Source: Alloascoidea africana (Eukaryota; Ascomycota; Alloascoideomycetes; Alloascoideales; Alloascoideaceae). Taken from it: a stretch of DNA of 64,000 bases. The translations under genes were made by a program, and so were the position numbers. This document shows positions 45,008-55,829 of this stretch, piece after piece. Where the stretch lies: the NCBI GenBank assembly GCA_030581615.1, contig JAKTTT010000038.1, positions 165,843-229,842 on the forward strand. Direction: 5' to 3'. Each line of letters begins with the position of its first letter. Position 1 is the first letter of the stretch. A model generated the notes under the pieces. It did not search any database and was not told where the DNA came from. It saw only the letters and a list, made by a program, of their open reading frames with translations.

Positions 45008-45998
45008 GAAAATAAAACATCCACACACCCTATTTCCCAAATGGGAAGACCGCCAAAAGCACATCACAGGGGAAACTGGATTCTTGAGCTCAAAAGAAGA
45101 GATGTAACTAGGTATTATCAGAGATGGAACGGTTCTAATATTTTTTTGTCAAGATCATCTTCTTGGATCGTGAATCGCATTCCTGTGACAATCGTTTGTT
45201 GGCTGCTCTACATTTGGCTTCCTTCCCGGAATCTTTTTCAACCTCTCCCCTCCATTGTTGCTCGAATTCTAGCGGCGAAACGCTTTGTCCTACAGAGCTG
45301 GAGTTTGTAGCCAATGGTGTTCCAGAGATTCGGCTCGGGACAACCTAAGCGGTTTACGAGAGACTAGGACAAGACGTGAAAGGTTCGTAATTCGACGCTG
45401 TCATCTACCAACTCGAAACAGACTTATTTGTGTGTGTTTTCGGTTGGGGTAAATATTAGGAGGGTGGGAAAAGGAGAAAAATAAGCTGGCGGAAAAAAGG
45501 AACATCTGCCAGAACACCTCGAGGATTCTAGCGAACTCAAGTGTGGGGGCAACCGGAATCCGTAGAAGTAAGGGAAAATCTAAATCGAAGAAGGCGCAAA
45601 GTCATTTTATGTGACTTCAAGAGGGGGAAACCATGCCAGAGACAATGATCGAACTCAATGGTTGCCTGCACTTCGGTGTGACACTAACTGCCAGCATCAA
45701 CAACTACCAGTATATACGTTATCCGATCTCTGACATCTGGCTTTGATCTATGTGAAAGCGGCTTGAGGGGAAACAAGTAGGACGAGAACTCTAACTGGTT
45801 ATTAAATAAAATGATCGCTAAATACTCAAATCATCGTTCAATTTCTAAGTTTTTGAGTGCTACCACGAATTGGTCGCAGAAGACCACAATCTCAAGATCT
45901 CTGTAAATTGGGTAGAATATATCAGTCTTTAATTCCCCCCGGTTTTCTTTCTCTGAACCATCCAGATTGATCCTGCTTTAGCCTATTTCTTTGATCCT
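45008..45998. other. Intergenic region between divergent POL30 and the TPR gene
   Basis: About 1 kb, somewhat less AT-rich than other spacers, with no supported gene. Overlapping plus-strand frames of 60-90 codons at 45041-45348 look like chance. Confidence 0.5.
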
Positions 45999-47765
45999 AT
46001 GACAACCGCATCTCCAATAAAGAATCTTTCACCCTTAGGCGATGGCCATGATAAGGCTTCATTTTCAACAACCACAAAATCTTCAAGATCTGAGAACGAA
46101 ATAAAAGCAAGAGATCTGAACCGGAGAGGAAACGCTTACCATAAACGAAAGCAATACAGTGAAGCGATAAACTGTTTTTCGGAATCTCTAAGGATTTCTC
46201 CTTCGGTAGCTGTTTACTCGAATAGAGCCGTGTGCTATGAACTGTTGGGAGACTCGGAAGCAGCCTATCAGGACACAAAAAAGGCAATCCAATTGAATCC
46301 CTTGCATTTGAAGAGTTATAAAAGAGTGTGTCTGATGGAGTATTTATCTAAAAATTACCAATCTGCGGCAAGAAGTTGTTTTGTGGTTTATTTATTGGAA
46401 CCCAATCAAAGTCATCTCTCCAACTTATCTAAAATCTTAAAACTAGCTGCATTCTGTGAGCAAACGCGTTTGATTAGAGTATTAAAAAACTCGATACTAC
46501 GGGTAGATAATACAGCCATCGCTGCGTATTTTGGATCTGTGTCGCCGTTTTTCGAAGTTGGAGATGAAGACTTTGAAACCAAATCAAGCGATTCATCTAA
46601 TGGTGAATACTTTTTACGGATAGGAATTGAATTATTCACCAAATGCAACAACACATATTATGATAAGATTTTGAATAACTTGAATAAGGCTTTGGAAATG
46701 GGTACTGGCGGTTTGGATTATATCGCCTACGACTATAGAGGGTTGGTTAGGTGTGCTTATCTGAGAAATATCGAGAAGGCAAAAGATGATTTCATGTCGT
46801 CATTGGCCTTGAAGAATACCTTCACAACACGATACCACCTGGCAGTTGCATTTGCTCTTTTAGGCGATACTGGTATTGGTCTTTCTTCTTTACACAAGGC
46901 ATGTTCTGCATTTACAACAAGTGAAGGGGAAAATGGAATGGCATCGGAGTATTGGTTAGGTATATTTTATTTGAAATGGCTGAACGAGCCTGACAACGCA
47001 TGGGAATTATTAATAAAGTATGCCTTGCTTCATCCCAACGATGCAGAATACGTGAGAGCTCTTGTTGAATGTGCTTCTCGAGTGCAGAAAAAAGCAAAGA
47101 ATTCATGGAGAATAGCGATAAGCTTTGCGAAACAGTTTTCAGACACATCTGAGGTCCTTCTTAGTCTGGCAAGTCTAGAAGTAGCACACAAGAACATGAC
47201 GAAAGCTTACTCTTTAGCCAAGAATGGATTAGGTTGTTTTCACAGCGGCGAATCGGTCATTGCGGGCATCAGAAACATGCACACTCAAAATAGAATACGG
47301 AAATTGACCGTGATGGTTCCATTGCTTCAGTTGATGTGCTTTCTGCTACAGCGACAATTACGAGATAATGAAAAGCCGCGGTACAAAAGGGAAAAGAAGA
47401 GTAAAATCGGGAGCAAAATAACACCAAATAATACAGGAATAGCGGGTGAATATCGACGTGCCATATTATCTCTTGAAGAATGCAACAATGAAAGCGTCAT
47501 AGGAGATTATGCGTTGGGTCAATACTATATCACTCAAAAGCAGTTTGACAAAGCTTCTGATTATTTCTTCCAGTTGTATTCTTTGGACAATAGTTATTTG
47601 GAGGTTGGCTTTATTTGGGGATTACTAAGTAAATGGATGGGCGAGCTGGCTGAAATAGACCAACTACGAGATTCTATTCAAAATATAATCTTCAATGGTT
47701 GTGATTACTACCAACTTGACACTGAATTTGAAAAGCATCTACCAAAACTAAATATACTTTCATAG
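45999..47765 (+). CDS. Soluble TPR protein, distant Tom70-like paralogue
   Basis: The intronless 588-residue protein starts at the ATG at 45999. After about 35 polar residues come clamp-type TPRs (ARDLNRRGNAYHKRKQYSEA ... VAVYSNRAVCYELLGDSEAA, KAIQLNPLHLKSYKR; about 35-140). A linker (AAYFGSVSPFFEV) matches in position the ASFFGIF segment of Tom70, and further helical repeats follow to the C-terminus. Unlike Tom70 it has no N-terminal membrane anchor, and the later repeats are poorly conserved. Function is unknown: the N-terminal clamp could bind an Hsp70/Hsp90 EEVD tail. I see no direct orthologue I can name; other TPR co-chaperone families remain possible. Confidence 0.6.
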   Translation: MTTASPIKNLSPLGDGHDKASFSTTTKSSRSENEIKARDLNRRGNAYHKRKQYSEAINCFSESLRISPSVAVYSNRAVCYELLGDSEAAYQDTKKAIQLNPLHLKSYKRVCLMEYLSKNYQSAARSCFVVYLLEPNQSHLSNLSKILKLAAFCEQTRLIRVLKNSILRVDNTAIAAYFGSVSPFFEVGDEDFETKSSDSSNGEYFLRIGIELFTKCNNTYYDKILNNLNKALEMGTGGLDYIAYDYRGLVRCAYLRNIEKAKDDFMSSLALKNTFTTRYHLAVAFALLGDTGIGLSSLHKACSAFTTSEGENGMASEYWLGIFYLKWLNEPDNAWELLIKYALLHPNDAEYVRALVECASRVQKKAKNSWRIAISFAKQFSDTSEVLLSLASLEVAHKNMTKAYSLAKNGLGCFHSGESVIAGIRNMHTQNRIRKLTVMVPLLQLMCFLLQRQLRDNEKPRYKREKKSKIGSKITPNNTGIAGEYRRAILSLEECNNESVIGDYALGQYYITQKQFDKASDYFFQLYSLDNSYLEVGFIWGLLSKWMGELAEIDQLRDSIQNIIFNGCDYYQLDTEFEKHLPKLNILS

Positions 47766-48149
47766 AATGAAGTTAAAAGCATTTGCCTTGTTCTACGCGA
47801 AAACCTGTAACAAGAATGATTCGAATTAAAATTAAGATGAGGAACAATCTTGTTAATCTCTTGATGGAAAGAAGCTTTTCCCTTTTTCTTGGACTTGAGT
47901 ATTGTTCGATCGACAATCATGTCCGTAAGGGGCGCTCTAAACTTTAGGGAAGTAACTTCTTCTTGTTGTGTAGAAAACAGCATGGAGTAAAAACTGTCAG
48001 AGCATCGGATCTCTTCTCGAACAACCAGCTTTATCAGTGGTGGAGGTGATAGTGTGGTTACCCGGAGTAACTCATGTTCCCTTACCTTTTTTGGCTACAG
48101 TTTGCATTTCTACTTTGCTAATAGTACTTTGAAAGACAGAGGTGTATAA
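47766..48149. other. Spacer between TPR gene and RXT2, possible antisense small gene
   Basis: A minus-strand two-exon reading is possible: ATG 48107, MQTVAKK, GTAAGG donor, then EEIRCSDSFYSMLFSTQQEE continuing to a stop at 47708, overlapping the TPR gene end by 58 bp. It keeps frame but is unrecognised, and its ATG would be only 42 bp from the RXT2 start, so it is not called as a gene. Confidence 0.25.
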
Positions 48150-49424
48150 ATGGTTCTCGACCAGAAAAGCGTGGAAATTGTTTAGTAAGTCTTTTTATAC
48201 CGACTGTTCTTTGTAATTAAAGAACTTTTTTTGCTAACGCTCATTGTTTAGCACTTTTAAGGAGGCATTGTCGCGAAGACCGGATGGTAAGGAACGATAT
48301 TTGAACAGCTGCTTTAACCAAAACCACTTGAAGAAACATGATAGTTTAGGAAGCAAAGTTAACATTCAAATTAAAGCTTCTGATTCCGAGGAGAGTGATA
48401 TTGGCGAGCCTACCAACAAAGGCAACAAATTGAAGAGAGGAGCATCCCAAGTCTATCGGGAAAAACTAGGTTTGGATGCTTATAACAGCCATGATGTTAA
48501 GGTACTGTAGCCCGGACTTTTAATGGATAACAATGTTGCTGTTTCTTTGTTTCTCAGGTTATCTAACTGGCCTAATGAAATGGCATCTTAGATTGTCGAG
48601 TATGGAAGCCAGAAGAGACCTGTGATTTATAAACGACGAAAGCTTCAAGATGGAACGAGAGACGAAGAGGGTGAGGATGATGATGACGACAGTGAACTAG
48701 ATCCATATGACTCCATACGTATTGAAGGTATGAAAATGTCTACGAACTTGAAGACTGCGAGCCTTGAAAACTAACTAGGTGGATAGACTTGCTGGCTCCC
48801 ATCGGTCATCCGTCAGAAGTTATTTCACATCCGGCCCTATCAAGAACATTCAAGGCAAATACGTTATCGATTCTAGCCACAAGAGCACTTGAGATAATAT
48901 CTTCAGAACAAAAGAATTTGATCCAATTTTCAAAACTTATGTCAATTTTTCTCGGTGATGATCCCTCATTCTTACTTCCAGAGAATCTGAATTTACCGCC
49001 TTACGACCATTCAAATACTCTATCCGCTGTGAGGGCAGGATCAAACAAAGATGTAGCCTTAAATGGAAATGGAACCAGCAGTGGTAAGCAAACCCGAACA
49101 AGAAAGATGCCAAGGTTAATCAGCCCCAGTTCACGCCATGAATCAAACGGAGATGCCGAGCATGATGGAGTAAGTGATGAAGAAGACGATTTTTTCTCTC
49201 TTCCGCAAGTTCTATTCGACCCAAATTTTGGTATCGCGCCAGAGTCAGCAGAGGAGACTAGACAGTTGACACAAATAGCATTGCAGAGAAACGAAGAATT
49301 TATAAGGTGCATGTCCAAGCTGAGGAGTGGAATAACACATGCTAATCGAATCCGTGATCAGGTCTTTGAATGGTGCAAAGAGATTAATGGAGAGATTGAC
49401 GACGATAAGGAAACGATAAGCTAG
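48150..49424 (+). CDS. RXT2: Rpd3L histone deacetylase complex subunit Rxt2, three introns
   Basis: Exons 48150..48184, 48252..48501, 48592..48727 and 48787..49424 give 352 residues. Donors are GTAAGT, GTACTG and GTATGA; branch sites are TGCTAAC, TATCTAAC and AACTAAC. All junctions keep frame: VEIV-Y-TFKEALSRRPDGK, DVK-IVEYGSQKRPVIY and DSIRIE-D-LLAPIGHPSEV. The conserved Rxt2-type blocks are the ALSRR start and SHPALSRTFKANTLSIL followed by LATRALEIISSEQKNLI and IFLGDDPSFL. Rxt2 belongs to the large Rpd3 (Rpd3L) deacetylase recruited to promoters by Ume6 and Ash1. Acidic and Ser-rich linkers separate the blocks. A second AG at 48557 would create an immediate stop and was rejected as acceptor. 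Confidence 0.78.
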
Positions 49425-49524
49425 AAAAAAAGAACTTGAATTATGTATAGTATTCCGTTGATATACACTCTTAATCTTTTATTGCTTCTCTCTATGTACA
49501 AATGTGGATCGCTCTTGGTTTCTT

Positions 49525-49891
49525 TCATCGTACCCCAGTTCCTGTGTATTTGTAGGCTGGCAAGTCCTGGGGCTGGACCCCTGTTTCCTTCAGATACTCG
49601 CCAACTGCCATATTTGTAGCCATAAACTTGGCGACACACCGATCAATGCAAACTGTCTCTCCTTTGTTCAGTTCGGCCTCGCCATACCTCGCTGGTATGC
49701 ATTTACTTCGGCAGGTCCTCATCATTCTAATACTCATTATGGTTAGTAGGTTCAAGGCAGTATTGAGTTGAAACGAGAGACCAAACATACGTGTCAAAGG
49801 TCGTGGCAATCGAGTCAAACTGATACTCGGCCATCATTACCTTTTGCGGATCGGCTTCATACGCATTTTGCTGTTGGAGAAAAAATGACAT
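49525..49891 (-). CDS. TIM10: Mitochondrial small Tim chaperone Tim10, one intron
   Basis: Exons 49891..49791 and 49726..49525 (minus strand) give 100 residues (S. cerevisiae 93). Exon 1 encodes MSFFLQQQNAYEADPQKVMM then AEYQFDSIATTFD. The 64 nt intron has a GTATGT donor, a perfect TACTAAC branch and a TTAG acceptor. Exon 2 supplies the twin CX3C motif, CRSKC and CIDRC, with ELNKGETVCIDRCVAKFMAT between and after, the Tim10 signature. Tim10 forms hexamers with Tim9 in the intermembrane space and escorts carrier precursors to TIM22; import depends on Mia40 oxidation of these cysteines. CACGTG lies 79 bp upstream (49970). Confidence 0.93.
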
Positions 49892-50686
49892 GTTGGAAAG
49901 TGTCTGAAGCAAATCTTTTCCACAGAGTGCAATCTGAGTGACAGTTCCTCTTCTCCCCTTCAGTGAAAGCACGTGATTTTTCAAGACTTTGATATCATTC
50001 TTATTAGAAGTCTTTGTTTACTGGTGATTACAGATTCATGAGTTGAAGAATATTGAACTCGGGATTTTATTTTATATCTTGGGTTTGAATGAGTCTTGAG
50101 GGTATGGTCGTGGAAAACGGCACTTCACTATGTGTCTAAGGAACTTTGTTCATGCGAGTTCCATTGGGAAAGAGATGCCATTTAATTCAGCTTGTGATTA
50201 TTTGCTTAATAGATTTTATTTCTTTTCATGCCCTTCCATGGATCCTTCCTTTTGGTTTTACGAGTAATACTTTCTTTTTGTTCCTTACCCGATCGGTGTA
50301 TCATTCGCAGATTTGCCCGAACCACCACGCTTTTTGCAACATTTTTTTTTGCGTGGGGGTAATCTGGAACTGGGGAGTTAGTCTTCAACAGTGAGCACCA
50401 CTTATGTCACGATGATCAATGAACTAAGAAGACTCGGTTGGTAATGAATACATGGTTCAAGATCAAATTAGAAAAGGGCGATGCAAAGTCAAACAAAATT
50501 GAATGCTGTAAGAGCGTAGGGAAGCAAGTCTGGATGGAACTTGGATTTCACAAGCTCAATGAGCAATTAGTTAAGATGGTACTCCACCCGAATGCAACTA
50601 AGCTAGTATAAAAGCTTCTCCTGATTCTGTCGTCACTTTCCTTTCCTTTTATTGATCTTTACATTACATTCCTCATTGGAAAGAAA
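49892..50686. other. Shared promoter region of TIM10 and the flavocytochrome gene
   Basis: 795 bp with no gene. CACGTG at 49970 is near TIM10. TATAAAAG at 50607 is 73 bp before the ATG of the dehydrogenase. Confidence 0.6.
50607..50614 (+). promoter_or_regulatory. TATA box of the flavocytochrome b2-like gene
   Basis: TATAAAAG 73 bp upstream of the ATG at 50687. Confidence 0.55.
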
Positions 50687-52295
50687 ATGAAGAAAATATC
50701 CTACCAGGAAGGTATGCCTTTTGCTCCACTCAAGTTTCCTTCGTTTCTCCCTAACCTTCTTGTCTCTAGTATCACAGCATAAGTCAAAAAATTCGATCTG
50801 GGTGATTCTCAACGGGAAAGTGTACGACCTGACACATTTCTTACCAGAACATCCAGGCGGTACAAAGGTTCTATTGCGACTAGCAGGGAAAGATGCGACA
50901 AAAGATTTCAGTCTGATTCATTCCAAAGACGTTCTGGATGAATTACCACCCGAAGCTTTCCTTGGGGAAGTTGACACTTTGAGCTTTCCAGCAAATAAGA
51001 AATCATCGTCTTCGAAGCCAAAGGTCAGACAAGGGACGAACTCCCAGACAAATGCAAAACCCATAGTCCCAGAAGCGCCCGTAGCAAACGTGACGAACTC
51101 TGTCGAGGACAAGAAATCAAACAAAAACGACAACAGGCTGCCACCTCTCTCACATATCCTTAACTTGGATGAGTTTGAAAAAACCGCACATAAAACTCTG
51201 TCTGGTAAAGCATGGGCATACTATAACTCTGCCTCGGATGACCAAGTTACAAAGAAGTTAAACAGTGAAATATTCAGTAAGGTGCTATTACGACCCCGGA
51301 TTTTTAGGGATGTGGAGAAGGTAGATACTTCTACGACCATTGTCGGATATAAAACCAGACTGCCCTTTTATGTCTCTGCTGCGGCTATGGCAAGACTGGC
51401 ACATCCATCTGGCGAGAAGGGGATTTCTGAAGCATGCTATAAAAGTGGAATCATACAGATGATCAGTAATAATGCATCCATGTCTTTTAACGAGATTGCA
51501 ACAACCGGACCTCATCGCGAAGACGAGCGGTGGTTTTTTCAGTTATACGTCCAAATAAACCGATCAAAGAGCGAAAAGTTACTTAAAAAGATTGTTGCAA
51601 CTGGGAAATTGGGGGCTGTGGTTCTTACACTCGACGCTCCTGTACCCGGGAAAAGAGAGCCCGATGAGAGATATAAATTCGAAACTGAAGCCGAGGAAGG
51701 GGAAGAGGAGGAAGACGTTGTAGGAGGAAGTGATGATAAGAAGGTAGACTCTCAAGGTGGTCTAGGAAGAGCCCTTTTTGCAGGCACCTCTCCAAAGCTC
51801 GTTTGGAAGGATCTCAAATGGCTTCGTGATCTTCTACCATCAAACGTCAAAATCATCATTAAAGGGATATCTACCCATGAAGACGTTGAGCTTGCAGCGA
51901 ATCATCCTCTTGTCGATGGAGTAATAATCTCAAACCATGGAGGAAGAGGGCTTGACTTCGCCCCACCACCATTATTGGTGTTAGAGGAGTGTCGTAAATA
52001 CACCCCAGACGTGTTTAACAAAATTGATGTACTCATTGATGGTGGCATTCGAAGGGGGACAGACATAGCTAAGGCTCTGTGTCTTGGAGCCAAGCAGGTT
52101 GGACTGGGAAGAGCAGCACTCTACGGCTTGGCTGGATATGGCGAGGATGGAGTATCCAGGACAATACAGATCTTACGGGAGGAGCTGGAGACTGCGATGA
52201 GGTTGCTTGGGGTAAATAGCATTAATGAATTGGGTCCAGAGCACGTCAACACTCGACAATTGGATGCTCTTTTGTTCAATTCTGGAAAACTCTAA
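50687..52295 (+). CDS. Flavocytochrome b2-like 2-hydroxyacid (L-lactate) dehydrogenase without mitochondrial presequence, one intron
   Basis: Exons 50687..50711 and 50770..52295 give 516 residues. The intron (GTATGC, CCTAAC, TCTAG) joins MKKISYQE to VSQHKSKNSIWVILNGKVYD, a canonical cytochrome b5 start. The heme His pair is in FLPEHPGG (His36) and LIHSKDV (His59). A charged linker (about 80-130) leads to the FMN domain: AYYNSASDD, SAAAMARLAHPSGE, FFQLYV, LTLDAPVPGKREPDER, IIKGIS, then SNHGGRGLD with the catalytic His near 398. These are the Cyb2 active-site residues. True Cyb2 carries a bipartite intermembrane-space presequence. This protein starts directly with the b5 fold, so a cytosolic or other location is inferred and the in vivo substrate (lactate or another 2-hydroxy acid) is uncertain. 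The acidic loop EAEEGEEEEDV corresponds to the mobile loop of Cyb2. Confidence 0.9.
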
Positions 52296-53024
52296 GTACT
52301 TGCATCTTTTTCAATATAAGGAAGCAATAAAAAATTGCTGTCATAGACAAGACTGTCTTTTTTCGTGTAGTTGTTTAAACATCTTAAAAGCGAATTTAGA
52401 ACATATTGTCGGTGCTATCCACACTATACTTTACTTTCTGTTTGGTGAATGCACCATAACTGACACAATTGATAGAGAGAGTTCCAATAGAATGCATTTT
52501 TCAAATAACGTCTTTGCTCTAATTCTTACCCCTTTTGAATGCTTTTCGCTTTTCACCGAAGCAAGTTTGATTAGCCTCAATTACAGAATGAAATATACAA
52601 TCAAATAGAGACGATATGAGGAGATAGTGTACTCTCAAAAGGAAACGGAAACGCGGTCGGCTCAGCGTTTCGGAAATTTTGATATTGATAAGGCCCTGGT
52701 CTTTTTTTCTGAAAACCCAGAACCAGCAGCACGTAATGTCCAAAGCTTAGTACTCTGTCCTCTTCTAACTACTCCTTTACTCAAATTTCATGACTTGTAT
52801 ACGTAAGACTTTGTGAGTGCCGGCCTCTACTGAGACTCACTCTAGAATGATTCCGCGACCATACCCATCTCTATATTGCTTAATCCGGCAATAATTTAGC
52901 CCCGGACTTCGCATACAAACTTTTTGTGTTTGTGATATCACGTGCACTTCTCATCCTCCTAGTTTTTCTGACTAGTTTCAAAACTGCCTGAATATCTGGG
53001 AGCAATTTGTCCTACCAAGTCAAG
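52296..53024. other. Intergenic region and PBY1 promoter
   Basis: 730 bp with no supported gene. The open frame running on past the dehydrogenase stop (52225-52608) is not coding-like. CACGTG at 52939 lies 81 bp before the PBY1 ATG. Confidence 0.5.
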
Positions 53025-55829
53025 ATGCACGTGTTGGTAAGTTTGGTTCTTTTCATGGTTGGCAAAGCGAGATCTGACAAAAGATAAAGCTTACGAATGA
53101 TGATGGCCCTCCAAATGATGATACTTCGCCCTACATCATCTATTTTGCGAATGCGCTGAAGAAGTACACTGATTGGGAAGTCAGCGTTTGTCTTCCAGAC
53201 CAGCAAAGGTAAGGATTGCATTATTTCCTCGACGGATAGAAATGTGTAAACAATATACTAATGATCTTTAACTTATCTACAAAGATCTTGGATTGGAAAG
53301 GCCCAGTTTGCAGGCAAAGATCTTACCGCTTCGTTCATTACACCTCATTTAACGAACAATTCAAATTCCTACGACGGTCCGTATTCCGTACCTCAACGTT
53401 CCAACGCTTCGAATAATGAAGATAAGATAAAAGAAGATGATGAATGGGTACTAATAGATGGCACACCGGCCTCTTGTGCTGACATCGGAATCCACCATTT
53501 GTTCAACCATAAACGCCCGATAGATCTGGTCATCTCCGGCCCGAACTATGGACGCAACTCAACTGCGCTGTATATAATGACAAGTGGAACCGTTGGGGCC
53601 GCTATGGAAGCTGCTTTGTCAGGGAAAAAAGCTATCAGTTTGTCTTATGCCTTTTTAAACCGCAATCATGACCCTGCTGTTTTGAGCCAAGCGTCTAAAC
53701 TGGCAATTTTTATCATCAAGGCCCTGTATGAAAAATGGCCTACCGATAATTCTGTTGATCTCTACAGTGTCAACATACCTTTGATACCAGATCTTAATGA
53801 CCAAACTAAGGCGGTCTATGCCCCTATCCTAGAGAACAGATGGGGAAGCACTTTTAGCTACATGGGTCAGTCGCCAATAAGAGATCCTTCCAAAGGTGTA
53901 GATATAGTTGACTCGAGCGATAGCCGAAAGATTCAGTTCCGATGGGAGCCAGACTTTGATATTGTCCACAGGACTATTCAAGAGAGTGATCCTGGGAATG
54001 ATGGTTGGGTTGTTGACCAAGGAAACGTTAGGTATGACTTTTTCTCATTCGCATGAAGCGGTTTGTTGGATGATTTCACTAACACAAGCATATAGCATAA
54101 CACCTTTGAAAGCTCTTTTTAAGGATGTGCCGCTCGAAGGGGAGTTGGCCATAGATATACCTCCTGAATTTGCATCTACAGACCTGAATGGCTTGTCTGA
54201 GGCTAAAGATAGCGCACCAAAACAAACGTAAGTCATGTCTGGTAAGCAGTAGCAGCAAAGGATTCAAGTGGAGTACTAGTGAAGCGAACTTGTTTGCCAT
54301 GTCGCAAATAGGATTGTAGCACGCACGCCACGTAGTCGATGTACAGGTTATTTCCTTTTTTTTGCTTTCTTTTTAACTCCTTTGGTTTTCATTTTCATTT
54401 CCGCTATTATATCCTTTATACCTTTGGAAGGAAATAGAGAGAATAGAGAAATGATAAAGAAAAAGTTTTCTTCCGAATGATATATGAAAATACTCTTAAG
54501 ATCAATTGATTTTGCTTACATACTGATATCTTCATCTCTAGCAGTGACAGCGCCCATGACGATACAGCAGACGGACCCAAGAAAGAACAACAAGAGATAT
54601 CACTCGTAACTATCGACCCCGAATCTTATATATATCCAGCGTTGATCCAGTCGCTGCAGAATCGACTGCCAAATTTAAAGATAATAGACACTATTGGCTC
54701 GATCCATTCAACGGCTAAAATATTTCAATATAGCGAATATGAAGACTTAGATTTTGACAAAATTGCCTCTCACCATTCTTCTTATCTTGCTTGCTCTTAT
54801 GTCTATAGAAAGGCTCTTATACGAAAGCATTATCTTGCCAATACAGTTCATTCCTATGCCGTCAAAAACCCGACCTCTATTTTGAAACGTTCATATCCCG
54901 AGACCTATCAACTAGAACTGGATTATGTTGAATTTTTGGACGATTCCCTTGACGAGGCTTATGAACTCAGGTGTGAGTTGGAAGCGAATGAGCAAAAGGC
55001 GAAGAAAGACGTATTCATTTTGAAGCCCGGAATGAGTGATAAAGGACAAGGAATTAGACTTTTTTCCACTATTGATGGACTACGATCAATTTTCGAAGAA
55101 TTTGAAGAGGATGAACAGTCTGATGATGAGAACGACACCCTCTTGGATGATGACCAAAATGGCGTAATCACCTCTCAATTGAGGCACTTTGTAATTCAAA
55201 AGTATATTTCAAATCCGCTGTTGTTGCCAAAGTATGGAAACCGAAAGTTTCATATTCGAGCCTATATTCTTGCAAAGGGTGCCATAGAAGTTTTTGTTTA
55301 CAAACCGATGCTTGCATTATTTTCTGATAAGAAGTATGCTAATCCTGTGGAAACCGATGGGAAAATTGATTTACAAGGTCATTTGACAAATACCTGCTTA
55401 CAGGAGAACACCCTGGGTGGCCAGACAGAAGAGATGTTAGACTCTGTATTTGAATTCTGGAGTCTTAAAGGATTGAGTTCTGAGGCCAAAGACGCAATTT
55501 TCAAAGAGATTCAATTGATCATTTCGGATTTGTTTAAGGCTGCAGTTGCTAATAACATTCATTTCCAAGCCTTGCCCAACGCTTTTGAGATATTTGGAAT
55601 TGATTTTCTCGTTGATGAACAATCGCAGGTTTATCTCCTTGAAGTGAACTCATATCCTGATTTCAAACAGACTGGATCTAACTTGAAAAGTCTAATTTAT
55701 GATCTATTTGATGACGTTGTCAATTGCTGTGTTACCGATTTCTTTGAGAAGACCGAGAAAGGAAAAGAAAAGCCGAAGGAATATAAGGGGTTGGTGCCAG
55801 CGTTAGATTTAAAAATCAGAGAGTGGTAG
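53025..55829 (+). CDS. PBY1: Pby1: SurE-like plus tubulin-tyrosine-ligase-like protein, four introns
   Basis: Exons 53025..53036, 53090..53208, 53285..54031, 54096..54227 and 54542..55829 give 765 residues (S. cerevisiae 753). Exon 1 is only 12 nt (MHVL) and splices to LTNDDGPPNDDTSPYIIYFA, a perfect SurE start. SurE hallmarks continue: VCLPDQQRSWIGKA, IDGTPASCADIGIHHLF, LVISGPNYGRNS, TSGTVGAAMEAAL. The C-terminal half is a TTL ATP-grasp domain (YVYRKALIRKHYLANTV, ILKPGMSDKGQGIRLFST, LRHFVIQKYISNPLLL, CHLTN-like HLTNTCLQ, LLEVNSYPDFKQTG). Pby1 is a P-body-associated protein; the chemistry of the fused protein is not settled. Intron 4 (314 nt) is much longer than the others and ends in a tandem acceptor (TAGCAG). 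Confidence 0.96.
54228..54541 (+). other. Unusually long PBY1 intron 4
   Basis: 314 nt with GTAAGT donor, candidate branch TACTGAT near 54523 and tandem acceptor TAG/CAG. It contains a T-rich block (about 54350-54410) and ATGATA...CTGA motifs (about 54450-54525) that loosely resemble box C/D spacing. No firm RNA gene is visible. Confidence 0.4.

Noticed and set aside
52225-52608. 127-codon frame overlapping the 3' end of the flavocytochrome gene
   Set aside because: It lacks an independent start context, is low in complexity, and most of it lies in the AT-rich 3' region.
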